A stretch of DNA of 37,042 nt from Amphibacillus indicireducens (GCF_039539605.1 NZ_BAABDL010000043.1:1-37042), one strand, 5' to 3'. Shown: positions 18,351 to 25,532, counted from the stretch's first letter. The notes: generated by a model not told the origin, from the sequence alone. Numbers and translations: made by a program.

Positions 18351-18375
18351 AAAGTTTAAATATTTTATAAACTTT
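18351..18375 (-). promoter_or_regulatory. Inverted-repeat operator candidate upstream of the methyltransferase
   Basis: Perfect 8-bp half-sites AAAGTTTA and TAAACTTT are separated by 9 nt, directly upstream of the ribosome site and overlapping an AT-rich region likely to hold the -10. This suits autorepression by the enzyme's own HTH domain. Confidence 0.45.
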
Positions 18376-18624
18376 AATAAGGGTTATTTTAATGATTGAG
18401 TCGTCAAAAGTCAAATGAAAAAATTGTCGAGTAACTAAGATAATTCATTCAAATCATCTAGCTAAATCCAAAGATCCGACTGATTTTGCTGCTGAAAAAC
18501 CAATGGAAATAGCGAATTAGACTTGCTTTTGAGTGTTTTGCTAAGGTGCGTCAGGATTGAGTGTGCGTTATTGTTAAGTCACCGCGGAATAAAGAGTCAG
18601 GTGCCTGATCTTAGGAGCAGTTGG

Positions 18625-19110
18625 ATGATCGATAATTTTGAGCTTTTGTTAAAAGAGTATGAGCCGATGATTTATCATTTGTTGAATAAGTATCATGTTA
18701 GGGATCCCGAGTATGAATACTATCAGGAGCTAGCAATTGCGCTTTGGCAAGCGTCCAGGGATTATCGACCGGGAGAGATGAAGTTTTCAACATATGCGTA
18801 TTCGAAGATGAACTATCGTTTGATCGATTTGTTTAGAAAAAATAATCGTGTTCGTGAATTGAAGGAGCTATTGATTCGAGAGCGACGGGATCAGCTTGTT
18901 TTTACGGAATCAAGTTATGAGCAGGATCCAGTTTTTCTGCAACAAATTAAGAGCTGTCTAACTGATCGGGAGTGGCTCTGGTTTGAGGGGCAAATTTTAC
19001 AGGGGAAAAGATTGGTTGAAATTGCTGAAGAATATGGTTTGAAGGCAAATGCAGTAAGACATTGGAAGCGTCGAGCTGTTGTGAAAATTCGCAAGTTACT
19101 AGATTGTTAA
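18625..19110 (+). CDS. Small sigma-70-family RNA polymerase sigma factor (ComX/SigH-like)
   Basis: The open frame extends upstream to 18523, but AGGAG at 18613-18617 sits 7 nt before the ATG at 18625, giving 161 residues. Region 2 is visible at about 28-75 (YYQELAIALWQASRDYRPGE then FSTYAYSKMNYRLIDLFRK) and region 4 at about 110-158 (LTDREWLWFEGQILQGKRL then an HTH). No anti-sigma gene is adjacent. Size and layout recall ComX/SigH-type alternative sigma factors that drive competence in other Firmicutes, or small phage- or element-borne factors; sequence alone does not decide. It is the right-hand neighbour of the restriction-modification pair and shares the G-rich sense strand seen in xylanase 2. 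Sigma-factor identity is good, regulon unknown. Confidence 0.75.
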   Translation: MIDNFELLLKEYEPMIYHLLNKYHVRDPEYEYYQELAIALWQASRDYRPGEMKFSTYAYSKMNYRLIDLFRKNNRVRELKELLIRERRDQLVFTESSYEQDPVFLQQIKSCLTDREWLWFEGQILQGKRLVEIAEEYGLKANAVRHWKRRAVVKIRKLLDC

Positions 19111-19203
19111 CTGTAAAAGGGTAATTCCTCCTTTTTTGTCTTGAATCAGATAAAATCACTAATAATGTCTCAAAGAGTAAGAATTTTTGAATAGGAAGGA
19201 TTT

Positions 19204-19220
19204 TGTAAGCGTTATATAAT
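19204..19220 (+). promoter_or_regulatory. cre-like box fused to the -10 of the beta-xylosidase promoter
   Basis: TGTAAGCGTTATATAAT combines a CcpA-type box (same core and same mismatch positions as at 8714) with TATAAT at 19215-19220. No good -35 is seen at 16-18 nt, so the promoter may need an activator or be weak. Catabolite repression is inferred. Confidence 0.5.
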
Positions 19221-19245
19221 AAAGATAGTGAAGGAGGAATGCAAA

Positions 19246-21168
19246 TTGACTTTTGAATATCATGTAGCAAAAAATGGATCTGATTTAGGGAAAGGGACAA
19301 AACAAGATCCTTTTCTAACAATTAATAAGGCTGCTTCGGTTGCTGTTGCAGGTGACACAGTGATTGTTCACGAAGGTGAGTATCGTGAGTGGGTGAATCC
19401 ACAACATCCGGGCTTAAGTGAATGGCGTAGAATAACGTATCAGAGTGCTGAGGGTGAAAAGGTTGTGATCAAGGGATCAGAGCAAATTGACACTTGGGAA
19501 CAGCTAGATGGCACTGTATGGAAAGTTGTCATCCCTAATGAATTTTTCGGGAGTTACAACCCGTATAAGGAAGAAATCTTTGGTGACTGGATTGTCGATA
19601 ATAAAAACCGTCATTTAGGTGAGGTTTATCTGAATGGGAAGTCATTCTATGAAGTACCGACATTAGATGAAGTTAAAAATCCAGTAAAACAAACAGAAGT
19701 GGTCGACCACTGGACAAGAAAAACAGTTCCAATGCATGATCCAGAGCAAACCGTTTATACGTGGTATACAGAAGTAGATCTGGAGAATACAACGATTTAT
19801 GCGAACTTCCATGAGTATAATCCGAATGAAGAATTGACAGAAATTAATGTTCGTAAAACAGTTTTCTTCCCTGAAAAAACAGGTATGGACTATATTACGG
19901 TTAGAGGTTTTGAAATGGCACATGCAGCTACGCCATGGACGCCACCAACAGCTGATCAACCGGGCTTAATTGGTCCACACTGGAGTAAGGGGTGGATTAT
20001 TGAGGATAATATTGTCCATGATGCTAAGACAAGTGGGATTAGTTTAGGTAAAGAAATCTCAACTGGAGATAACCACTTCTCTAAGCGTAAGGATAAGCCA
20101 GGTTATCACTATCAGATCGAAACAATTTTTGCAGCTCATAAGCAGGGTTGGAGCAAAGAATTAGTTGGTTCACATATTGTCCGAAATAATGTGATTTATG
20201 ATTGTGGTCAAAACGGGGTTGTTGGACACTTAGGTTGTATTTTTAGTGAAATTTACAATAACCATATTTATAATATTGCGATGAAGCGTCAATTCTGGGG
20301 ACATGAAATTGGTGGAATTAAGTTACATGCGCCGATTGACACGCATATTCACAACAACCGTATTCATGATACATCACTTGGTATTTGGTTAGACTGGCAA
20401 TTACAAGGTACGCGAGTTAGCCATAACATTTTCTACCGAAATAACCGTGACTTGTTTGTCGAAGTGACGAGTGGTCCTTTCATGATTGATCATAATATCT
20501 TGACGGCTGATTATGCGTTAGATAACCATGCTCAAGGTGGGGCTTATATTAATAATATTGTCCGTGGAAATATGGTTCACCGTAAGATGCTTGATCGCTC
20601 GACACCATATCATGAGCCACATAGCACAGATATTAAGGGAACGGCGCCTGTTTATGGTGGAGATGATCGTTGGTATAACAATATCTTTGTTGGTGCTGAG
20701 GGACTTGATGAAGTCGGAACCGCACACTATAAAGGCTATACAACGTCATTAGAAGAGTATATTTCTAAGATTTATGATACGACGGGTGCTGATCACAGTG
20801 CATTTAACGTTGTTGAGCAGCCTGTTTACATTAATGATAATGCGTACTTGAATGGTGCGACGGCGTTTGAGCGTGAGGAAACAAATCTTGTTTCAGATTT
20901 TGATCCTGAATTCCAACTTGTCGAAGAAGGCAATGAAGTTTATCTGGAGTTAACGCTTCCAGAAAACTTTGAGGACTTCAAAGGTGATGTTCACTCAACG
21001 AGTACGCTAAATCGTGTCCGTTTAACAGATGTTGAATTTGAAAAGCCACATGGTGGTGAGTTAGTGCTTGATACTGACTTACTTGGCGAAGTTAAAGAAG
21101 GTAAGACTGTCTTAGGTCCACTTTCAAATCTTAAAGCAGGTAAGAACCGGATTAAAGTCTGGGGTTAA
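19246..21168 (+). CDS. Cytoplasmic beta-xylosidase, GH120 family
   Basis: Releases xylose from xylo-oligosaccharides produced by the surface xylanases. The frame could open at GTG 19228, but AAGGAGG at 19231-19237 lies inside that extension and points to TTG 19246, giving 640 residues. There is no signal peptide. The protein opens like right-handed parallel beta-helix enzymes (YHVAKNGSDLGKGTKQDPF) and has many short helix-rung repeats with N-N ladders (NNRIHDTS, HNIFYRNN). The candidate nucleophile is D383 (in GIWLDWQ) and acid/base E406 (in FVEVTSGP). As I recall, the characterised GH120 XylC of Thermoanaerobacterium saccharolyticum uses D382 and E405 in about 638 residues, an almost exact positional match. 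Family is confident; substrate range (arabinosyl side activity possible) is not. Confidence 0.85.
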   Translation: MTFEYHVAKNGSDLGKGTKQDPFLTINKAASVAVAGDTVIVHEGEYREWVNPQHPGLSEWRRITYQSAEGEKVVIKGSEQIDTWEQLDGTVWKVVIPNEFFGSYNPYKEEIFGDWIVDNKNRHLGEVYLNGKSFYEVPTLDEVKNPVKQTEVVDHWTRKTVPMHDPEQTVYTWYTEVDLENTTIYANFHEYNPNEELTEINVRKTVFFPEKTGMDYITVRGFEMAHAATPWTPPTADQPGLIGPHWSKGWIIEDNIVHDAKTSGISLGKEISTGDNHFSKRKDKPGYHYQIETIFAAHKQGWSKELVGSHIVRNNVIYDCGQNGVVGHLGCIFSEIYNNHIYNIAMKRQFWGHEIGGIKLHAPIDTHIHNNRIHDTSLGIWLDWQLQGTRVSHNIFYRNNRDLFVEVTSGPFMIDHNILTADYALDNHAQGGAYINNIVRGNMVHRKMLDRSTPYHEPHSTDIKGTAPVYGGDDRWYNNIFVGAEGLDEVGTAHYKGYTTSLEEYISKIYDTTGADHSAFNVVEQPVYINDNAYLNGATAFEREETNLVSDFDPEFQLVEEGNEVYLELTLPENFEDFKGDVHSTSTLNRVRLTDVEFEKPHGGELVLDTDLLGEVKEGKTVLGPLSNLKAGKNRIKVWG

Positions 21169-21177
21169 TTAGATTTT

Positions 21178-21207
21178 AAAAAGAGGGGAACTGATCCCTC
21201 TTTTTTT
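21178..21207 (+). terminator. Intrinsic terminator of the beta-xylosidase gene
   Basis: A 10-bp stem (AAAAAGAGGG with CCCTCTTTTT) with an 8-nt loop runs into seven T at 21201-21207. Confidence 0.88.
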
Positions 21208-21387
21208 GTTGAGTATAATGTTTTCTTATTACATTTAGTCTGATCTATTTTTTGAAAAAGATAAATTTAAACAAAAAAAGACTGAAAAAACCCCGAATAA
21301 ACTAGCTTTATTATGGAAAATAAGTTAAAATAAGAGTAAGAAGATCATGCTTAGAAATGCAAAAAATCCTAAACGGAGGTTGTTGTG

Positions 21388-21603
21388 ATGATCATAATCG
21401 TGATATTTTTAGCTGCTACTTTATTTTGGTTTGCGTTCAAGTTTAACACTCGTTCAATTAATCAATTTAGTTCTTTGTTAGCGAAGGGAGCAAATCGCAC
21501 AGTTAGTCCGGAACCCAATTACATTCAATGTTCAAGTTGCAACAATGTTGTTAAGAGGTGTAGTACGGCGACTTACTGTGCTATTTGTCGGTTGTATTTG
21601 TAA
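21388..21603 (+). CDS. Small membrane protein with a zinc-ribbon-like tail
   Basis: 71 residues, start ATG 21388 placed 8 nt after GGAGG (an in-frame GTG at 21385 is less well spaced). Residues 1-18 form one hydrophobic helix. The last 25 residues hold two cysteine pairs, CSSC and CAIC, plus an extra cysteine between them, which resembles a rubredoxin-type zinc knuckle. The middle is polar and basic. I do not recognise the family. It is followed 18 nt later by another tiny membrane protein and both share one terminator, so they are probably co-transcribed. Confidence 0.6.
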   Translation: MIIIVIFLAATLFWFAFKFNTRSINQFSSLLAKGANRTVSPEPNYIQCSSCNNVVKRCSTATYCAICRLYL

Positions 21604-21621
21604 TTAGTGGAGGCTTTTATA

Positions 21622-21819
21622 ATGAAGAATGATAAGTTTGACTGGCGTATTGCGCATGGGTCAATGATCGGTTTTTATATTTTGGGTATCATTGCTTTTT
21701 CTTTGATTGGTGATTTGAGTGAGTTGATCAATCAAATTATATTTGGTGTTTTCGTACTTGTGATCATTCGAGAGATTTGGCCGTTTATTGATCGTTATCG
21801 CCGAGAGAAGCAAAAATAA
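21622..21819 (+). CDS. Small hypothetical membrane protein
   Basis: 65 residues; ATG 21622 is 8 nt after GGAGG (21609-21613), which excludes the longer GTG start at 21607. It has two hydrophobic helices (about 14-31 and 36-52) and a basic C-terminus (RYRREKQK), so both ends probably face the cytoplasm. No family recognised. It sits immediately behind the zinc-ribbon-like membrane protein and before a terminator, forming a two-gene unit. Confidence 0.6.
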   Translation: MKNDKFDWRIAHGSMIGFYILGIIAFSLIGDLSELINQIIFGVFVLVIIREIWPFIDRYRREKQK

Positions 21820-21822
21820 CTG

Positions 21823-21852
21823 GACTTTCCAAGATAATTGGGAAGTCTTTTT
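21823..21852 (+). terminator. Intrinsic terminator of the small membrane protein pair
   Basis: An 8-bp stem (GACTTTCC with GGGAAGTC, one wobble) with a 9-nt loop is followed by five T, 3 nt after the stop codon. Confidence 0.8.
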
Positions 21853-21907
21853 AATTGTTTCTGTGATTTTGGTACTTAAGTAAAGGCTAAGTTACTACCA
21901 GATAATG

Positions 21908-21916
21908 TGATATAAT
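21908..21916 (+). promoter_or_regulatory. Extended -10 promoter of the VbhA/Fic-like fragment
   Basis: TGATATAAT is a consensus extended -10 (TG, one base, TATAAT). No strong -35 is seen, as is common for extended -10 promoters. Confidence 0.45.
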
Positions 21917-21960
21917 TAGTTTGTAATGACGTCTGTTATTTTTAGATAGGGGTGCTGTGA

Positions 21961-22371
21961 ATGTTTGGTGAAGATCGACCTTATGATGAAATTATTTATG
22001 AAAATTCGGAAAGCTATAAGCGAAATCTATGGCAAACAAGTTTTGGTTTACAGAAAGTTGATGGACTAAAACCGTCAGAATACCTTGTCGGATTATCAGA
22101 AGAAGAAATTAAAGGAAATAAGACATATGGTGATATTCACCAGGATTTAGATGCATATTACTCATCGTCTAGTGCAAATAAAGAAACTGAAGAGGCTGAT
22201 AGAGTTTCTGTCAGTATTGCGGAATGGTTATCCCAACCTAGACCTTTCCAATTAAGTACAAGAAGATTAAAACAAATTCATCTACATTTATTTTCAGGTA
22301 TTAACCGCTTTAAATATCCTATCGGAAAATTTAGAACGGTCAATATTTCAAAAGATGAACCGACCGAATAA
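21961..22371 (+). pseudogene. Truncated Fic-family protein retaining a VbhA-like N-terminal domain
   Basis: 136 residues. The first 65 or so (NLWQTSFGLQKVDGLKPSEY, then a helical stretch ending DAYY) look like the antitoxin VbhA-type helical domain. The rest (STRRLKQIHLHLFSG then GKFRTVNISKDEP) matches the start of a Fic/Fido AMP-transferase domain. The reading frame ends there, before the catalytic HPFxxGNGR motif, and the 45 nt up to the terminator do not continue it in any frame, so the 3' half is deleted. It retains a promoter, a ribosome site (AGGGGTG) and a terminator, so an antitoxin-like product may still be made. Family call is by eye; treating it as broken is the simplest reading. 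Confidence 0.6.
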
Positions 22372-22416
22372 AATGAACTAGCTAATGCTAAAAACTAATA
22401 AACAGATAGGTTGCTA

Positions 22417-22455
22417 AAGACTTTTATCATTCAAACGATAAGAGTCTTATTTTGT
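22417..22455 (+). terminator. Terminator after the Fic-like fragment
   Basis: A 12-bp stem (22417-22428 with 22437-22448, one wobble) with an 8-nt loop is followed by ATTTTGTTT. Confidence 0.75.
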
Positions 22456-22461
22456 TTGTTA

Positions 22462-22491
22462 TTGACAATGATAGCTGTCATCTGTTATTCT
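22462..22491 (+). promoter_or_regulatory. Strong promoter of the XRE regulator gene
   Basis: A perfect TTGACA -35 and TATTCT -10 are spaced by 18 nt with TGT before the -10. Both flanking palindromes overlap or abut it. Confidence 0.65.
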
Positions 22492-22514
22492 ATTTATGAC
22501 AAACAAAGTTGTCA
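22463..22514 (+). promoter_or_regulatory. Two palindromic operators around the XRE promoter
   Basis: TGACA-N8-TGTCA at 22463-22480 overlaps the -35 and spacer. TGACAA-N6-TTGTCA at 22497-22514 lies just after the -10. The shared TGACA half-site and the flanking arrangement suggest cooperative autorepression by the downstream XRE protein. Confidence 0.5.
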
Positions 22515-22550
22515 ATATGACTAATTAATTTGTCGGAGGAGAATGATGAT

Positions 22551-22763
22551 ATGCCACTTTATAATCAATTAAAAGTGTATCGAGCAAAATTGGGGCTTAA
22601 TCAAGCGGAGATGGGTAAGCGTGTCGGTGTTTCGAGGCAGACAATTAGCCTAATCGAGCGGGGCGATTATTCGCCATCTGTCACGTTGGCGCTGAAAATC
22701 GCCAAGGAGTGCGGTGTCACTGTAGAGGAAATTTTTAGCTATGAGGAGGATGGAAATGAGTAA
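22551..22763 (+). CDS. XRE-family transcriptional regulator (Cro/CI type HTH)
   Basis: 70 residues, almost only a DNA-binding domain: LKVYRAKLGLNQAEMGKRVG, then VSRQTISLIERGDYSPS as recognition region, then LALKIAKECGVTVEEIF. The start is ATG 22551, 9 nt after GGAGGAG, rather than the upstream TTG at 22530. It overlaps the downstream membrane protein gene by 8 nt, so the two are translationally coupled. Short regulators of this type paired with DUF3169-like membrane proteins are a recurrent arrangement in Firmicutes. Two palindromes around its promoter suggest that it represses itself. The signal it responds to is unknown. Confidence 0.85.
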   Translation: MPLYNQLKVYRAKLGLNQAEMGKRVGVSRQTISLIERGDYSPSVTLALKIAKECGVTVEEIFSYEEDGNE

Positions 22764-23489
22764 AGAAAAAAGTGATGGGGTGAAGTTGTTAAAGCAAGTA
22801 TTCACAGGTATGGTGATTGGATTTGGACTAACGATTGTATTTTACTTTATAAACAAATTTACGATAAATTTTGATATTGTAGTAGAATATAGCCTGTTTA
22901 TTCAGATTGCAGTTATCTTGTTATTCTTCATACCATCGTATTTTTGGATTCAAAAAGCAAAACAACATTTTAGTCAGATTGATGAAATGATAGATGCGGA
23001 TGATGATCTACATCGAGAGAAAGCAAAGCAGATGCTATTTCGAGCGATGCTATTCAATCGTTTATTCATTATATTAAGTTTTATTGGTGTAGGGTTTGCC
23101 TTTGATTTTGATAATCCATATATCCTAATATCGATACTGGCTTTCCTTGTTATAATTTTCCCAGGTGCAATGAATGAAGTTAAAATCTTTCGCATGATTC
23201 AAGCAAATGATCCAATGAAGAAGGGTGATCCTACTTCTTTGAAATTTAATAAGGATTATTTTCGAGTTTGGATGAAGGGGAAAAAACTCAAGTATATCAA
23301 ATAGCTTATCATACCTATATTTTTATGGAATATGCTTTAATGGGGCTACTTACTCTGGCAATAGGCGCGAAAATATACCTTGATGTAGGTAACGGTCCAA
23401 TTATAATTATCGGTTTAATTTGGCTCCTTCAATCGTCTGTGTATTTTTATCATTCGAAGAAATTTAGTAAATCTGAAACAATTCTATAA
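22756..23489 (+). pseudogene. DUF3169-type membrane protein, frameshifted
   Basis: The first frame (22756-23304, 182 residues; ATG 22756 is 6 nt after GAGGAGG) has membrane helices at about 13-30, 44-62, 99-114 and 119-134. Near its end it diverts to a short unrelated tail. From 23265 another frame continues as SLDEGEKTQVYQIAYHTYIF, followed by two more helices and a stop at 23489. Adding one T to the run at 23259-23262 would fuse both into a single protein of about 245 residues, my recollection of the normal DUF3169 length. So this is either a real one-base deletion, a phase-variable run or a sequence error. As written, the C-terminal third is lost unless re-initiated. Function of the family is unknown. 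Confidence 0.75.
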
Positions 23490-23561
23490 GTTAATCGCTT
23501 GATTCAAAGCCAAATTAATATGGTAAAATAGAAGTTAAGTTCAAAACTAAACTTCTTCGTG

Positions 23562-23614
23562 AATAAGCTCTGACAAATCACACGAAATTGTGTTTTGTTA
23601 GGGCTTATTTGTTG
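23562..23614 (+). terminator. Long hairpin terminator after the DUF3169-type gene
   Basis: A 16-bp stem (23562-23577 with 23594-23609, two G-U pairs) encloses a small inner ACAC/GTGT stem and is followed by TTTGTTG. Confidence 0.65.
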
Positions 23615-23677
23615 TAACAGATCGTGATGTGATTATATGTATGGTGTTGTTTCGTTCAGGAGTGAAACAAGTAGGAT

Positions 23678-24301
23678 CTAATCGTGCCCTCAGTCGTGAA
23701 AAAATCGCTAATGAGGTAACGAATAGGTGCTAATCGTGCCCTCAGTCGTGAAAAAATCGCTAATGAGGTAACGAATAGGTGCTAATCATGCCCTCGGTCG
23801 TGAAAAAAATGCTAATGAGGTAACGAATAGGCGCTAATCGTGCCCTCTGTCTCGCAAAAATCGTTAATGAGGTAACGAATAAGAACTAATCGTCGGAGAT
23901 CGTCCTCTACCTAGGTGTGATTTCTAATGAATAAGGGTTAATCGTCGGAGATCGCCCTCTAGCTAGGTGTGATTTCTAACGAATAAGAGCTAATCGTCAG
24001 AGATCGTCCTCTACCCAGGTGTGATTTCTAATGAATAAGGGTTAATCGTCGGAGATCGCCCTCTAGCTAGGTGTGATTTCTAACGAATAAGAGCTAATCG
24101 TCAGAGATCGTCCTCTACCCAGGTGTGATTTCTAACGAATAAGAGCTAATCGTCGGAGATCGCCCTCTAGCTAGGTGTGATTTCTAACGAATAAGTACTA
24201 ATCGTCAGAGATCGTCCTCTACCTAGGTGTGATCTCTAACGAATAGAAACTAATCATCAGAAATCGGCGGAAAACGACTGTGAAGTACAATGAATAACTT
24301 T
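23678..24301. repeat. 52-bp tandem repeat array 2 (12 units), inverted relative to array 1
   Basis: Units begin every 52 bp without exception, at 23678, 23730, 23782, 23834, 23886, 23938, 23990, 24042, 24094, 24146, 24198 and 24250. The conserved box spans the unit junction: TAACGAATA, four variable bases, then CTAATCGT. The rest of the unit falls into two types. Units 1-4 carry GCCCTCAGTCGTGAAAAAAT-type interiors. Units 5-11 carry GGAGATCGTCCTCTACC followed by AGGTGTGATTTC-type interiors that match the reverse complement of array 1. Units 5-10 alternate in two variants (104-bp dimers). Unit 12 is degenerate. No ORF is plausible. The array occupies most of the 870 bp between the DUF3169-type gene and the antiporter. 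Confidence 0.92.
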
Positions 24302-24356
24302 TTACGATCTGATAATTGATAGATTGAATAGGGGTAGGATCGATTGAGGTGATGGG

Positions 24357-25532
24357 ATGTTATTGAGTTTAGCTTTATTATTGATTGTTGGGTTTGTGGC
24401 GATGAAAATCGTCAGCTATTTCCGCTTGCCGGGTTTAATAGGTCTGTTGATCGTTGGAGCTCTACTGGGTCCTCACGTGCTTGGCTTGCTGGATCAAAAT
24501 CTACTACTCGTGTCACAGGATCTCCGGCAATTTGCGTTAATCATTATTTTAATCCGGGCGGGTCTGGGCTTACAGTGGCAACAACTAAAAAAAGTCGGTC
24601 GCTCGGCACTAAAAATCAGTCTGATCCCCTGTTTGCTAGAGGGGGTTACCGTGATGCTTGTCAGCCACCTCCTACTCGATTTCACACTAATAGAAGGAGG
24701 CATGCTCGGGTTTATTTTAGCAGCTGTTTCACCAGCGGTCGTTGTGCCAAGCATGATCGAGTTAGAAGAGTCAGGTTATGGAACAAACAAAGGGATTCCA
24801 ACACTACTATTAGCCGGCACGTCAATTGATGATGTGTTTGCGATTACCATATTTAGTTTCTTTTTTGCATCAGCGACAGGTGTCGAACAGAGCATATTAT
24901 CCGTCTTAGCCAAAATTCCTTATTCAATTATCGGGGGAATCATCGGCGGGATTATTGTAGCACTACTCATGCTACCGCTGATCCGCTCAAAACACATCAC
25001 TCTAAAACACACTGAGCTCCTGCTAATCTTGCTCACATTCGCAACATTATACTTTTACATAGGCGAATCGCTCCAGCTAGCCAGTTTATTAGGCGTGATG
25101 GTGCTAGGTTTTGTGATTTTAGATCGTGCACCTGCTCAGGCAAAAATTTTCTCGCGTCAACTGGCGGCGATCTGGGTGTTTGCGCAAATTATTTTGTTTG
25201 CACTTGTGGGGGCTGAGGTTAATATTAAGGTTGCGATTGAAGCCGGGTTGATCGGACTTGTGATTATTTTTATTGGATTGATCGCACGCAGCGTTGGTGT
25301 TTGGCTCGCGACGGCTCGGTCAAACTTCACATATAAGGAGCGTCTTTTTTGTATGATTGCCTATTTACCAAAAGCGACGGTTCAAGCAGCGATCGGTTCA
25401 TTACCGCTGGCCGCGGGTCTACAGTCTGGTGGGATCATCTTGGCAATTGCCGTCTTATCAATTGTTGTGACAGCTCCATTAGGCGCGATCGGAATTAGAC
25501 TTGCTGCACCACATCTGCTCACCCAAAAATAG
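24357..25532 (+). CDS. Cation/proton antiporter (CPA superfamily, membrane domain only)
   Basis: An inner-membrane exchanger of Na+ or K+ for H+, plausible for an alkali- or salt-tolerant organism. 391 residues; ATG is 5 nt after GAGGTGA. About 11-12 hydrophobic helices run from residue 1 to 385. The N-terminal FRLPGLIGLLIVGALLGP is the family's typical opening, and AGTSIDDVFAI has the double-aspartate centre characteristic of CPA2-type transporters. No C-terminal TrkA-N/RCK domain is present, so it is shorter than KefB/KefC proteins. Codons here are richer in C (CTC, ATC, CTG) than in neighbouring genes. It stands alone between the repeat array and an acetyltransferase. Ion specificity cannot be read from sequence. 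Confidence 0.85.
   Translation: MLLSLALLLIVGFVAMKIVSYFRLPGLIGLLIVGALLGPHVLGLLDQNLLLVSQDLRQFALIIILIRAGLGLQWQQLKKVGRSALKISLIPCLLEGVTVMLVSHLLLDFTLIEGGMLGFILAAVSPAVVVPSMIELEESGYGTNKGIPTLLLAGTSIDDVFAITIFSFFFASATGVEQSILSVLAKIPYSIIGGIIGGIIVALLMLPLIRSKHITLKHTELLLILLTFATLYFYIGESLQLASLLGVMVLGFVILDRAPAQAKIFSRQLAAIWVFAQIILFALVGAEVNIKVAIEAGLIGLVIIFIGLIARSVGVWLATARSNFTYKERLFCMIAYLPKATVQAAIGSLPLAAGLQSGGIILAIAVLSIVVTAPLGAIGIRLAAPHLLTQK

Noticed and set aside
23678..24301. CRISPR array
   Set aside because: The 'spacers' recur between units, the conserved box is short and flanks differ in type by blocks, and there are no cas genes.
24575..24829. 84-residue ORF inside the antiporter gene
   Set aside because: Another frame of a well-supported membrane protein gene; basic, low-complexity product.
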